Assembly (NCBI RefSeq): GCF_002233675.1
Contig: NZ_NMUQ01000002.1
Coordinates: 248,001 to 312,000, forward strand
DNA length: 64,000 bases
Direction: 5' to 3'
Source: Paenibacillus herberti
Lineage (GTDB): Bacteria; Bacillota; Bacilli; Paenibacillales; Paenibacillaceae
In this document: piece by piece, positions 1-8,229 of the stretch
Numbering within the stretch: position 1 is the first letter of the stretch
Layout: each line of letters opens with the position of its first letter
The notes under the pieces: generated by a model
What the model was told of the DNA's origin: nothing
Database searches by the model: none
Seen by the model: the letters and a program-made list of their open reading frames with translations, nothing else
Position numbers and translations under genes: made by a program

Positions 1-257
1 ATTTCCTCGCTGCCCCGCTCTTCAAGCTCGGCCTCCAACTCCACCGACTTGTCAAAATGATCCTCAATAGCGCGTTTGTTCCGACCGCTGACGATCATAA
101 TGCTCTCGATACCCGAGGCAACCGCCTCTTCTACAATATATTGGATGGCCGGCTTGTCGATTAGCGGCATCATTTCCTTCGGCTGCGCCTTAGTTGCAGG
201 AAGGAATCTGGTGCCAAGCCCGCCGGCAGGGATAATGGCTTTGCGAATATGGGTCAA
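1..257 (-). CDS. galU: UTP-glucose-1-phosphate uridylyltransferase, N-terminal part
   Basis: Makes UDP-glucose from UTP and glucose-1-phosphate in the cytoplasm, feeding glycolipid, wall and capsule synthesis. The visible 85 residues carry the nucleotidyltransferase signature [19 protein letters not shown] followed by [15 protein letters not shown], which is typical of bacterial GalU rather than glucose-1-phosphate thymidylyltransferase. The start is a TTG at 255-257, chosen because AAGGAG lies about ten bases upstream. The C-terminal part, with most sugar-binding residues, lies beyond the left edge, so catalytic completeness cannot be judged. The gene is transcribed leftward and diverges from dps. 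Confidence 0.9.
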   Translation of the reverse strand, partial: MTHIRKAIIPAGGLGTRFLPATKAQPKEMMPLIDKPAIQYIVEEAVASGIESIMIVSGRNKRAIEDHFDKSVELEAELEERGSEE

Positions 258-471
258 GATTGGACCACTCCTTAAGGATAAAAGTCAGTGGAAGCAGCCT
301 CATCGCCTATCCGGCGAGAGTCATCCCTATCATCCATGATGCATTCAGTTTACCAATTCTCGAGGGTATGCGCCACATAGGGTTATGCTGCGAGGACACT
401 TTAACAGATATATGGCTAAAGAGGGTAGGTCATGTTGATTACTGGATCGCTGCGAGCTGAATAGATTCCCC

Positions 472-503
472 TTGACAAAAATACTTATTTATAATAATTT
501 TAA
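472..503 (+). promoter_or_regulatory. dps promoter with PerR-like box
   Basis: A consensus -35 hexamer TTGACA (472-477) is followed by an AT-rich stretch. Bases 489-503 read TTATAATAATTTTAA, matching the Bacillus PerR box TTATAATNATTATAA at 14 of 15 positions. The box overlaps the expected -10 region, where a repressor would block RNA polymerase. mrgA, the B. subtilis dps homologue, is a classical PerR target, so peroxide-inducible control is a reasonable inference. Confidence 0.75.
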
Positions 504-548
504 TTTAATAAAGATAACAATCTAAAGCCAAAAAGGAGCTGTTCTTTC

Positions 549-1019
549 ATGACTCAAGTTAAAGGTAACGTTACCTCATCTGTAGAGGATCTTTCTGCTG
601 CCCTCAATCTGCAAGTAGCGAACTGGAATGTACTTTATGTCAAGCTGCAGCAGTTCCACTGGCTCGTCAAAGGTCCTCATTTCTTCACGCTGCACGAGAA
701 ATTCCAGGCGCTGTACGAGGAAGCCGCCCTGCGCGTGGACGAACTTGCCGAGCGGATTCTTGCCATCGGCGGCCGCCCGATCTCCACGATGCGCGACTAC
801 TTGACCGCATCTTCTCTTACCGAAGGAAGCGGCAGCGAATCCGCCATCGAGATGGTCCGCGCGATCACAGCCGATTATCGCGTCCTCGTGACGGAGCTGA
901 AACAAGCGATCACCGTAGCCGAAACAGCCGATGATGAAGTTACCGCCGATATGCTGCTGGCCATCAAGGAAGGGCTTGAAAAGCATATTTGGATGCTGGA
1001 TGCCTTTACAGCACAGTGA
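549..1019 (+). CDS. dps: Dps-family ferritin-like DNA-protecting protein
   Basis: A 156-residue Dps/MrgA protein expected to form a 12-mer that oxidises and stores iron using hydrogen peroxide and shields DNA in stress. The four-helix ferritin-like fold is visible from residue 14 to the end. The intersubunit ferroxidase ligands are recognisable in NVLYVKLQQFHWLVKGPHFFTL (two histidines) and in EKFQALYEEAALRVDELAERI (acidic ligands). Length matches the family. AAAAGGAG stands at a normal distance before the ATG. It is a monocistronic unit ending at the hairpin at 1051-1112, and the PerR-like box upstream predicts peroxide and metal control. Confidence 0.95.
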   Translation: MTQVKGNVTSSVEDLSAALNLQVANWNVLYVKLQQFHWLVKGPHFFTLHEKFQALYEEAALRVDELAERILAIGGRPISTMRDYLTASSLTEGSGSESAIEMVRAITADYRVLVTELKQAITVAETADDEVTADMLLAIKEGLEKHIWMLDAFTAQ

Positions 1020-1050
1020 GGGCAGCAACCCGCTCAGCAATATTCATCCC

Positions 1051-1112
1051 AAAAAGGCCGTTCCATGCTTTCCCGCTCACAGTCATAGCGGGAAAGCCGA
1101 ACGGCCTTTTTT
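1051..1112. terminator. Bidirectional intrinsic terminator
   Basis: AAAAAGGCCGTTC and GCTTTCCCGCT pair with AGCGGGAAAGC and AACGGCCTTTTTT to form a long two-part stem with runs of A and T on either side. It separates convergent dps (+) and the TetR gene (-). Confidence 0.9.
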
Positions 1113-1114
1113 CA

Positions 1115-1711
1115 TTATTGAAGAGTTCCGGTATAATGCAATGCGCTAAAAATATAAATCTCCATATCATCGATGAATTGCTTGATACCAAGCTCCGCCA
1201 GTTGGGAGGCGCCTTGGGCATCAACCATTCGCACATCCGACAGCAGCGTTCCGATAACAAATAAGTGGGTGGTGTCCAGGGAGGCGAATTGGAATATCCC
1301 CTCCTCCTTCCCCTTCTCCAGAATGAGTCTTAGGCGATTCCATACCTGTCCTCTATGCCGCTCAATCACATCGACGCGCGGCGACTGGAGAGCCAATTCC
1401 TGCTGTATGATCGCCCCGATCTCCCGATCCTTGAGCCGAAAGCTTGTCGCTCCCTGGATGATGTACCTAAGTTCTGTTGCCGGGTCCGTGGAAGAGGGCA
1501 TTTCATCGAGTCTGTGATCTGGAAAATAAGTGTCGAAGATCGCCTCGAACACACCTTCCTTCCCACCAAAGTGGTAGGAAACAAGCGCGACGTTAGCGTC
1601 CGCCTCCTCGCAAATTTGCCGCACGGTCGTTTTGTCGAAGCCCTGGCGTGCGAACAGCCCTTTGGCCGATCGCAGAATTCGGCTCCGCACATCATCCTTT
1701 TCCTCGCTCAA
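1115..1711 (-). CDS. TetR/AcrR-family transcriptional regulator
   Basis: A 198-residue TetR-family repressor. The N-terminal helix-turn-helix is clear at residues 9-58 (ILRSAKGLFARQGFDKTTV, then ICEEADANVALVSYHFGGK), and the C-terminal half is the variable ligand-binding and dimer domain. The start is TTG at 1709-1711 with AAAGGGA upstream; it lies 39 bases after the membrane-protein gene, so the two form an operon. By family custom it should repress that operon through the palindrome at 2951-2979 and release it on binding an unknown, probably hydrophobic, compound. The ligand cannot be predicted. Confidence 0.9.
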   Translation of the reverse strand: MSEEKDDVRSRILRSAKGLFARQGFDKTTVRQICEEADANVALVSYHFGGKEGVFEAIFDTYFPDHRLDEMPSSTDPATELRYIIQGATSFRLKDREIGAIIQQELALQSPRVDVIERHRGQVWNRLRLILEKGKEEGIFQFASLDTTHLFVIGTLLSDVRMVDAQGASQLAELGIKQFIDDMEIYIFSALHYTGTLQ

Positions 1712-1750
1712 AGCCTACATCCCTTTCCCATCTACCGTTCTTGTCTCTCT

Positions 1751-2920
1751 TCAGTTTAAGGGGCTTACTGCTCTTGGTGCAACCTGCTGCTGCCCTACAG
1801 ACGGGCTTTTCTTAAAGAAGACGGTCGCCAGACTAACCAGCAGCGCCAATCCCGATATGAGCACCAGCATGAGTACGTCGGCGCTGGCGGAAGGACCTCC
1901 GAATAGCAGGCTCATACCGCCCTCCACCCCGTACGTAGCCGGCATAAAGGTTCCAATGGTGTGGAAAAAGGAAGGAAGAAGCTCGCGCGGTGTAGTCGCC
2001 CCGGAACTGACCAACTGCAGCGACATAAACAGAATGTTCATGAACATGCCGGCCATGCCCAGCAAATGAATGAACATCTGGGACACCAGCATGAAGGTCA
2101 GCAGCATCAACAGCTCGAACAGCCATACCGCGCCGAAGCCGCTGTTCATCTGCCCGCCGAGCGCAACTAATAATCCCGCCCCGATCAACGAAACGACTAC
2201 GGCTGTGCACACCGTTACGATCATTTGTGCGCCGAAAAGCCGCCATTTGCCGATCGATGTACCAATAGCTAGTGAAGTCTGCTTAAAATTGAGCGCCATG
2301 ATCATCGCTCCGACCCAAGAGGCCAGGACGATCATCATCGGAACCATTTGGTTATTCATTCCTGAAACGACGTTCATGGACTGCACATCAGCGGCAACAC
2401 GATCTGACAGCTTACCGCCAGCAGCCTGGGCTGCATCGGCCGTCATTCCCTGCTGCTGGAGCACACTGCTAATGCCAGCGGCCGACGCCTGGCTGTTGGC
2501 TTGCGCTGTAATTTGTCCCGAAACGGCAGTCATGACACCTTTGACCATCGTAGAATTAGATTCATTGATCCAATACTGGATTTTCGCTCCCTCATCCGCT
2601 CCGGCCGCTTTCGCCGTAAAATCCGCTGGTACATGCACGACCATCTGCACCTCGCGCTCATTGAGCAGCCGTTTCGCTTCATCCACACTAGTTACAAGCG
2701 ACATTTGAAAAGGTAGCTCTTTGACGAGCTGCTGAGCCAGCTGATCTCCGATTTGGCGGTCGTCGCTGACGACGGCAATGCCGAACTGGTTGGTCCGGTC
2801 GTTAACTCCGCTGTAACCCGTCATCCATATGACGGAGAATATAATCTGTACAGCAAGTGCTACAGCTATACCCGCTTTCGTAGTCGGTCTTCCCAAAAAT
2901 GCCCTTAATGCCTGAGCCAT
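1751..2920 (-). CDS. YhgE/Pip-like ABC-2 family membrane protein (exporter permease type)
   Basis: A 389-residue integral membrane protein with one N-terminal membrane helix (about residues 13-35), a roughly 160-residue extracytoplasmic domain beginning NQFGIAVVSDDRQIGDQLA, and five to six membrane helices in the C-terminal half. This is the layout of ABC-2-type permeases of the YhgE/DUF3533 class. No ATPase gene is adjacent, so either it pairs with a distant ATPase or works without one. It is co-transcribed with the TetR regulator, an arrangement typical of inducible drug or lipid exporters. Substrate unknown. Confidence 0.8.
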   Translation of the reverse strand: MAQALRAFLGRPTTKAGIAVALAVQIIFSVIWMTGYSGVNDRTNQFGIAVVSDDRQIGDQLAQQLVKELPFQMSLVTSVDEAKRLLNEREVQMVVHVPADFTAKAAGADEGAKIQYWINESNSTMVKGVMTAVSGQITAQANSQASAAGISSVLQQQGMTADAAQAAGGKLSDRVAADVQSMNVVSGMNNQMVPMMIVLASWVGAMIMALNFKQTSLAIGTSIGKWRLFGAQMIVTVCTAVVVSLIGAGLLVALGGQMNSGFGAVWLFELLMLLTFMLVSQMFIHLLGMAGMFMNILFMSLQLVSSGATTPRELLPSFFHTIGTFMPATYGVEGGMSLLFGGPSASADVLMLVLISGLALLVSLATVFFKKSPSVGQQQVAPRAVSPLN

Positions 2921-2950
2921 GTTGATCTCTCCTTTTATTTTACAACTAAA

Positions 2951-2979
2951 TTAAACAAACGTTTTAAATGATTGTTTAA
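2951..2979. promoter_or_regulatory. Probable TetR operator upstream of the permease-TetR operon
   Basis: Perfect 8-bp inverted repeats TTAAACAA (2951-2958) and TTGTTTAA (2972-2979) flank a 13-bp centre. The palindrome sits 30-60 bases before the permease ATG, in the promoter region, and is the only strong dyad there. Assignment to the TetR protein encoded in the same operon is inference from position. Confidence 0.65.
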
Positions 2980-3113
2980 ATATACTCACAAAATGGCTGC
3001 CCGTCAACAGGCAATTAGCGGGCGGGGGAAAATGGCAGCGCTTGGAAACACTCTAAATTCCGATATACATTTAAGTATGGTAACTACTTAGGTACCTATA
3101 TAGGTAAATGAAA

Positions 3114-3155
3114 AACGTCCGAATAATCCTGCGCTGTGCAGGATCATCGGGACGT
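3114..3155. other. Isolated stem-loop
   Basis: ACGTCC (3115-3120) pairs with GGACGT (3150-3155), and inside it ATCCTGC pairs with GCAGGAT around a five-base loop. No T-tract follows on either strand, so it is unlikely to be a plain terminator. Confidence 0.5.
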
Positions 3156-3219
3156 GCTTCTCCTCTAGATTTGAATGGAATAGGGATTGAACTCGGCTTA
3201 CGTGGGCAACGCAACTTTT

Positions 3220-3397
3220 TTTGTACGATTTATCGTATAAAATTCGGTTTATAGCCGCCTCTTTTCAACACTTTGTGTGATAAAACATACAAAGCCCAGC
3301 TTTCTTCGCCTATGCCCAGCCATTTTGAATGATTTATCGTACAATATCCAAAATATCAGCACGGCCCGGATGCATGTTGAGTGAAAAATCATACAAA
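3220..3397. repeat. Four 22-bp dyads spaced exactly 52 bp apart
   Basis: Degenerate inverted repeats of form TTTGTACGAT-N2-ATCGTATAAA are centred at 3230.5, 3282.5, 3334.5 and 3386.5. Arm matching falls from 9/10 to 8/10, 7/10 and 6/10, but the right arm, near ATCGTACAAA, is kept in all four. The 30 bp between dyads shows no similarity. There is no coding frame (52 is not a multiple of three). The rest of the 2921-3614 gap holds only the operator, one stem-loop and the hexanucleotide array. Confidence 0.7.
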
Positions 3398-3491
3398 TTG
3401 TGCATGACCATATCAAACGAGACTGATTTGGTGGTACGACTTAGGCCTATCTAAGCCGCAGTTGCCCCGACAAGGCTGAGACAAGCGCAGA

Positions 3492-3606
3492 GCACTGGCA
3501 CTGGCACTGGCACTGGCACTGGTGCTGGCACTGGCACTGGCACTGGCACTGGCACTGGCACTGGCGCTGGTGCTGGCACTGGCACTGGCACTGGTGCTGG
3601 TGCTGG
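3492..3606. repeat. Hexanucleotide tandem array (GGCACT)n
   Basis: About 19 units of GGCACT with scattered variants GGTGCT and GGCGCT. The array starts less than ten bases beyond the stop codon of the YkuK-like gene on its downstream side. It has no stop codon in several frames, which produces spurious repetitive reading frames. Confidence 0.9.
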
Positions 3607-3614
3607 AGCTACCG

Positions 3615-4205
3615 CTACATCACAATTCTAGCCGGACGTTTCGTAAAGCGGTTGGCATAACTGGAAGCGACATACGCTTCCGGCTTGACGCGCGGCACGT
3701 AACAGCCAATCGTCTGAACCCGCGCCACCATCTCCTGCACATACAGCGCCGTCGGGCTGACGCAGGGTTCGGTCCCTGCATCGATATCGATAAAAGCGCA
3801 GAGCTCCGCCCCTTGATACACATAAGGCAGCAGCAGCTCCTCCATTTTTCTGATGACCGAGAGCTCCTCCAAATAAGCGGCCATCTCCTGGGAAAGCGAC
3901 GTCTCGAAGGCCAGCTTTTCGTGAATCGAATCCAGCTCTCGGCTCAGCACATAAGGGCGGTAGCAAGCCCACGCTCCGCGGCCGATCCGATGCAGCACCA
4001 GCCCGGTAATGAATTTTGTATGGTTGGGATGCACCTGGCAGTCGGTGCCGATCGCAAAGTGGTAGCTTGCTCTGGGGTCCTCCGATACAAAGCGCAACAG
4101 GCGCTCGACAACCTCATCCATCGACAAATGCTGCTCCTTGACGTTGTGGAATCTCAGCCGATTGGCCCGATCATGGGCCTCCGGCTTTCGTTTGTACTTC
4201 GTCAC
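3615..4205 (-). CDS. ykuK: YkuK-family RNase H-like protein (DUF458)
   Basis: A 196-residue homologue of B. subtilis YkuK, a predicted RNase H-fold protein of unknown role. Recognisable blocks are the core FAIGTDCQVHPNHTKFITG with the acidic D of IGTD, then VLHRIGRGAWACYRPYV, and a late acidic motif LCAFIDIDAGTEP, which together suit a two-metal nuclease-like active site. The start is GTG at 4203-4205 with a weak GAGGCGG upstream. The protein ends just before a GGCACT array. Biochemical activity of the family is a prediction, not established. Confidence 0.8.
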   Translation of the reverse strand: MTKYKRKPEAHDRANRLRFHNVKEQHLSMDEVVERLLRFVSEDPRASYHFAIGTDCQVHPNHTKFITGLVLHRIGRGAWACYRPYVLSRELDSIHEKLAFETSLSQEMAAYLEELSVIRKMEELLLPYVYQGAELCAFIDIDAGTEPCVSPTALYVQEMVARVQTIGCYVPRVKPEAYVASSYANRFTKRPARIVM

Positions 4206-4275
4206 CTTGCTCTCACCGCCTCGCTGCCTTTTATTTCCTTCTATCAGCTTATGCGGCGGCGGTTACGCCTATGAA

Positions 4276-4308
4276 CCAACCCCCGATCCACTGGGGACCG
4301 GGGGTTGG
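4276..4308. terminator. Stem-loop between FAH gene and ykuK
   Basis: CCAACCCCCG (4276-4285) pairs perfectly with CGGGGGTTGG (4299-4308). It lies 3' of the leftward FAH gene. The U-tract is weak, so termination may be partial. Confidence 0.55.
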
Positions 4309-4335
4309 CAAAGGAACCTATATGGAAAAAGAAAA

Positions 4336-4989
4336 CTAGGTACGCAGCTTAATCTGCAGCGAACCAGCCGGTTCGCCATTCCAGAGCGCGGTAAGACGCT
4401 CTCCATCGAGCAGCGCTGCTACGCCAGCTGGCGTGCCGGTGTAAATAACGTCGCCGCGGCGCAAGCCGTAACGCGACCCGATATGCTCTGCCAGTACATC
4501 CGGCGGGAAGATCATATCGGCAGCATTGCCAAGCTGGGCGACCTCCGTTCCTCGCAGCAAAGAGAAATCCGCTCCAGTCAGACCGGCGAGCCCAGGGAAT
4601 GGAAGCCAAGGACCGAGCGGCGATGAGCCAAGGAAACCTTTGGCGGCTAGCCATGGATGACCCTTCTCCTTGAGCCGGCTCTGCACATCGCGCAGCGTCA
4701 GATCAAGACCAAGCGCCATCGCATCAAACAGCTCGTCTGCCGCCAGTCCCGGCTCCCAGTCCCGCCCGGCGCGCAAGACGATCTCCAGCTCGAAGTGGAC
4801 CTCGCCTTCGCTGCCCGAAAGCTCCACTTCGCGGCCGTCCATCGGGACCAGAGCATGAGTCGGCTTGGTAAACACCATTGGAGACTTCGGCACCTCATTA
4901 CCAAGCTCCAGCGCATGCAGGCGGTAGTTGCGCCCGATGCAATAAATATTGCGGATCGATTCCAGGTTAAAGTCCGAATGAAGGCTCAT
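4336..4989 (-). CDS. Fumarylacetoacetate hydrolase family protein
   Basis: A 217-residue FAH-fold enzyme. Members hydrolyse, decarboxylate or isomerise 2-keto acids such as oxaloacetate, acylpyruvates and fumarylacetoacetate. The N-terminal [21 protein letters not shown] is the FAH opening (usually CVGxNYxxHAxE), followed by the metal-binding pair in [10 protein letters not shown] and the acidic DLTLRDVQ, then the late [11 protein letters not shown]. The ATG at 4987-4989 is preferred because longer versions would run into the ABC-F gene, whose stop lies only 11 bases upstream; AGGAG is present but rather far (about 15 bases). Probably acylpyruvase-like; the exact substrate is not decidable. 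Confidence 0.85.
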   Translation of the reverse strand: MSLHSDFNLESIRNIYCIGRNYRLHALELGNEVPKSPMVFTKPTHALVPMDGREVELSGSEGEVHFELEIVLRAGRDWEPGLAADELFDAMALGLDLTLRDVQSRLKEKGHPWLAAKGFLGSSPLGPWLPFPGLAGLTGADFSLLRGTEVAQLGNAADMIFPPDVLAEHIGSRYGLRRGDVIYTGTPAGVAALLDGERLTALWNGEPAGSLQIKLRT

Positions 4990-5000
4990 GATGGAAACAC

Positions 5001-7001
5001 TCAGCTCCTGTTTTTGGATTTTTGGGCTTCGATCCCCTCGACCAACTCGTTCAAATAAGTCCAACGTTCCAATAACTCTTCCAGGCGGCCCTCCAGCGTT
5101 TCCTGCTCCGCCATTAATTGTTGAAGCCGAACGGAATCGCTGCCCGAAGTGCCCATTTCCTCCTGCACACGGGCCAGCTTGTCCTCGGCCTCGGCAATCC
5201 AGCCGTCAATCGCCTCGTAGTCCTTCTGCTCCTGATAGGACATGCGCAGCCGTGCCTCGCGGCGCGGCGCTGCATCACCAGTGGAAGCTGCATCCACGTC
5301 GCCGGTGATGGCGGTAGTCGGTGAGTCGCTAGCTGCCAGCGATCTGCGGACCCCTGTTGCCCCAGCTCCTCCGCCGCCCGCTGGCTGGTTATCGGAGGCA
5401 CCTTTTTTAGCGAGGCCTTCCTCGTATTCCGTGTAGTTGCCCGTATGCTCCGTGATGAAACCCCCGCCCTCAAAGGCGTAAATGCGCTCCACCGTCCGGT
5501 CGAGAAAATACCGGTCATGGGAAACGACCAGCACGACGCCCGGGAAATCCTCTAAATATTCTTCCAGTACGCTCAGCGTGGCGATATCCAGGTCATTGGT
5601 CGGTTCGTCCAGCAAGAGTACATTCGGTGCACCGCTCAAAATGCGCAGCAGTTGCAGGCGGCGCTTCTCGCCGCCGGACAGCTTGGCAATCGGTGACCAC
5701 TGCATCGCTGGCGGGAACAGGAAACGCTCCAGCAGCTGGCCTGCCGAGATCGTCGTGCCATCGGCGGTACGTATTTGCTCCGCCTGCTCGCGGATGTACT
5801 CAATTACACGCATCGACTCATCCATCTCCTCATGCTCCTGGGAGAAGTAACCGAGCTTGACGGTAGGACCGAGTGATACTTCTCCGGCATCCGGCTGCAG
5901 CCTGCCCGCAATTAACTTGAGCAGCGTGGACTTGCCGCTGCCGTTGCGCCCGATAATGCCGACACGATCTTCGGGAACAGCGATATAGCTGAAATCCCGG
6001 ATCAACGTCCGCTCGCCGTACCCTTTGCCCACGTTTTCCAGCTCGATGATTTTGCGGCCAAGCCGTGACGAGGCCACGGACAGATCAAGCTTGCCAGCAC
6101 CCTTGTCCGGCCCAGCTTCCTTAAGCGTCTCGAAGCGCTCGATGCGCGCTTTTTGCTTTGTGGAGCGCGCCTTCGCGCCCCGGCGAATCCATGCCAGCTC
6201 GTTGCGAAGCAGATTTTTCCTTTTGGCCTCGCTTGATGACTCACGCTCCTCGCGCTCCAGCTTGAGCTCCAAGAAGCGGCTGTAATTCGCCGTATAGAAG
6301 AACGCCCGCCCTCCATCCAGCTCGATGACCCGGTTGCTGACCCGGTCCAAGAAATAGCGATCATGCGTCACCATAAGCAGTGCGCCGCGCCGCTTTTGCA
6401 GCATGCCTTCCAGCCAGGCGACCGACTCATTGTCGATATGGTTAGTAGGCTCGTCCAAAATAAGCACATCTGACGGCGACAACAGCGCCGCCGCCATCGC
6501 AACCCGCTTACGCTGTCCACCGGACAGCGTGGCCAGCTTGGCGTCATAGCTCGTAATGCCGAGCTTCGACAGCGCTGTGCGCGCGTCGTTCTCCAACTGC
6601 CATGCGTCCTGCTCATCCATCGCCGCATTCGCCTTCAGCAGCCGCTGCTGCAACACTTCGTCGGAGCTATTGCGTTCCAGTTCCTCTAGAGCGGCCGCAT
6701 ATTCACGCACCGCCCGCAGTTGCGGCGTGTCGCCGCCGAGCACATGCTCAAGCACCGTCTCCTCCGGATCGAACTCCGGATTTTGGAGCAGCATGCGTAC
6801 GCTAACGCGCGGCGGAATGACAACCTTGCCGGAATCAGCCGGATCGATTCCGGCTATTGCCTTGAGAAAAGTGGACTTGCCCGTTCCGTTCACGCCAATA
6901 ATACCGATTTTGTCTCCTTCGGCGATGCCAAAGCTGACGTCTTCGAACAGCTTTTTCTCCCCGTAGGTTTTAGTCAGATGCTCTACCGATAACAGATGCA
7001 T
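5001..7001 (-). CDS. ABC-F family ATPase, Uup/YfmR type
   Basis: A 666-residue soluble protein with two ABC ATPase domains. Walker A motifs are GVNGTGKST and GRNGSGKST, signatures LSGGQRKR and LSGGEKRR, and Walker B motifs [12 protein letters not shown] and [11 protein letters not shown]. There are no membrane helices, as expected for ABC-F translation factors that act at the ribosomal E site. A C-terminal extension rich in charged residues (from about residue 590) matches the coiled-coil of Uup/YfmR, which helps ribosomes at difficult sequences and binds nucleic acid. A Gly/Ala-rich linker ([11 protein letters not shown]) precedes it. Cotranscribed with the FAH gene. Confidence 0.92.
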   Translation of the reverse strand: MHLLSVEHLTKTYGEKKLFEDVSFGIAEGDKIGIIGVNGTGKSTFLKAIAGIDPADSGKVVIPPRVSVRMLLQNPEFDPEETVLEHVLGGDTPQLRAVREYAAALEELERNSSDEVLQQRLLKANAAMDEQDAWQLENDARTALSKLGITSYDAKLATLSGGQRKRVAMAAALLSPSDVLILDEPTNHIDNESVAWLEGMLQKRRGALLMVTHDRYFLDRVSNRVIELDGGRAFFYTANYSRFLELKLEREERESSSEAKRKNLLRNELAWIRRGAKARSTKQKARIERFETLKEAGPDKGAGKLDLSVASSRLGRKIIELENVGKGYGERTLIRDFSYIAVPEDRVGIIGRNGSGKSTLLKLIAGRLQPDAGEVSLGPTVKLGYFSQEHEEMDESMRVIEYIREQAEQIRTADGTTISAGQLLERFLFPPAMQWSPIAKLSGGEKRRLQLLRILSGAPNVLLLDEPTNDLDIATLSVLEEYLEDFPGVVLVVSHDRYFLDRTVERIYAFEGGGFITEHTGNYTEYEEGLAKKGASDNQPAGGGGAGATGVRRSLAASDSPTTAITGDVDAASTGDAAPRREARLRMSYQEQKDYEAIDGWIAEAEDKLARVQEEMGTSGSDSVRLQQLMAEQETLEGRLEELLERWTYLNELVEGIEAQKSKNRS

Positions 7002-7215
7002 ATCAGGCCCCGTCTTTCTTTGCTGGAATCTCGAACTCTCGTCCTCTAATCATACCACAGGCGAATGGGTCGTTCATGATTCGGGCTTATCTTACCTCAA
7101 GGTCGTGAGTGAAAAGCGTCGTTAAAGGGTCGACAATCGCAACGAAAGGCACAAAAAGTCAAGAACAGCTCCGAATGCACTTGTTACAATAAGAGTCATA
7201 AAGGAGGTTTGCAAC

Positions 7216-8139
7216 GTGTGGGCTCAACATGAACAGTGGGTAAACAAAGCCATCCAGTACATGGAACGCCATCTCAAAGAGGATATAGAATTTGCCGACG
7301 TAGCCAGGCATGCTTCGGTATCGCGTTTTCACCTACATCGCATATTCCAGCGCCATATCGGCATGAGCGCCGCCTCCTACTTGAGAGAGCGAAGGCTGGC
7401 CTGCGCAGCCACCGAGCTCCTGAATTCCAGCAAGCGCATTTTGGATATCGCTCTGGAATATCGTTTTGCAGGCCAGGATTATTTCACGAGATCCTTCAAA
7501 CGAGAGTACGGACTAACCCCGCGAGTTTACCGCAATGCTTTTCGCTCATTCAGACCCAAAAATAAGGAGGATAATTCAATGGAAAACTTCGCTAAAAAAC
7601 AGCTGCCCCCCGGATGGATGTTGACAGGAGTATACCCGCATCAATATGAGATCGGCATTGATCGTACTACAGTGCACCGGGGTAAAGCCTCCGGTTATAT
7701 CCAGGCTGGGGCTTCTGCCGACGCCTCGGGATTTGGCACGATGATGCAGACGTTCCGGGCTGAAAAGTATCGGGGAAAGCGGGTGCGGCTGAGCGCATTC
7801 GTCAAAACAGAGAACGTGGACCAATGGAGCGGCCTGTGGATGCGTATAGATGATAACAGCGAGAATCCGCTGAAATTCGATAACATGCAGGATCGTCCCC
7901 TAACAGGCACGACGGATTGGAATCCGTACCCTATCGTGCTGGACGTGCCAGAATCTGCTGAGGCTATAGCGTTTGGCCTTCTGCTTAGCGGTTCAGGTAA
8001 GGTTTGGGTGGACGGTCTTCGAATCGAAGAAGTAGACCTATCCGTTCCGCTTACAGCAGGCGACGAAACGCTTGCCGATGCCCTCCCAGACGAGCCGTTT
8101 AATCTGGACTTTGAGCTGGAACCAAGTAACGCCGTATAA
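7216..8139 (+). CDS. AraC-family regulator with C-terminal carbohydrate-binding-like domain
   Basis: A 307-residue protein. Residues 1-108 are an AraC/XylS double helix-turn-helix at the N-terminus (DIEFADVARHASVSRFHLHR and ILDIALEYRFAGQDYFTRSF, ending GLTPRVYR). The remainder is not the common GyrI-like effector domain but a beta-rich module (TVHRGKASGYIQAG, KYRGKRVRLSAFVKTENV, WSGLWMRIDD) resembling galactose-binding or carbohydrate-binding jelly rolls. GTG start with AAAGGAGG eight bases before it. Monocistronic, converging on fumC with a strong shared hairpin. Target genes unknown. Confidence 0.85.
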   Translation: MWAQHEQWVNKAIQYMERHLKEDIEFADVARHASVSRFHLHRIFQRHIGMSAASYLRERRLACAATELLNSSKRILDIALEYRFAGQDYFTRSFKREYGLTPRVYRNAFRSFRPKNKEDNSMENFAKKQLPPGWMLTGVYPHQYEIGIDRTTVHRGKASGYIQAGASADASGFGTMMQTFRAEKYRGKRVRLSAFVKTENVDQWSGLWMRIDDNSENPLKFDNMQDRPLTGTTDWNPYPIVLDVPESAEAIAFGLLLSGSGKVWVDGLRIEEVDLSVPLTAGDETLADALPDEPFNLDFELEPSNAV

Positions 8140-8150
8140 AATATCCCATA

Positions 8151-8188
8151 AAAAAAGCGGTACAGGCGTTTTCGCCTGTACCGCTTGT
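8151..8188. terminator. Strong terminator between AraC gene and fumC
   Basis: A perfect 14-bp stem, AAGCGGTACAGGCG with CGCCTGTACCGCTT, closes a TTTT loop. The long T-run lies on the leftward side (after fumC); on the right-going side the tail is poorer. Confidence 0.9.
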
Positions 8189-8229
8189 CTGTATCTATCT
8201 TATTTTTGCCACAGTCATTTCAGGCCGAA

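Noticed and set aside
3220-3397. CRISPR array with 22-bp repeats and 30-bp spacers
   Set aside because: Repeats differ too much from one another, only four exist and no cas gene is present; noted only as an alternative origin.
3522-4274. 250-codon rightward frame starting in the hexanucleotide array
   Set aside because: Begins with repeat-encoded Leu/Ala and then runs antisense to ykuK.
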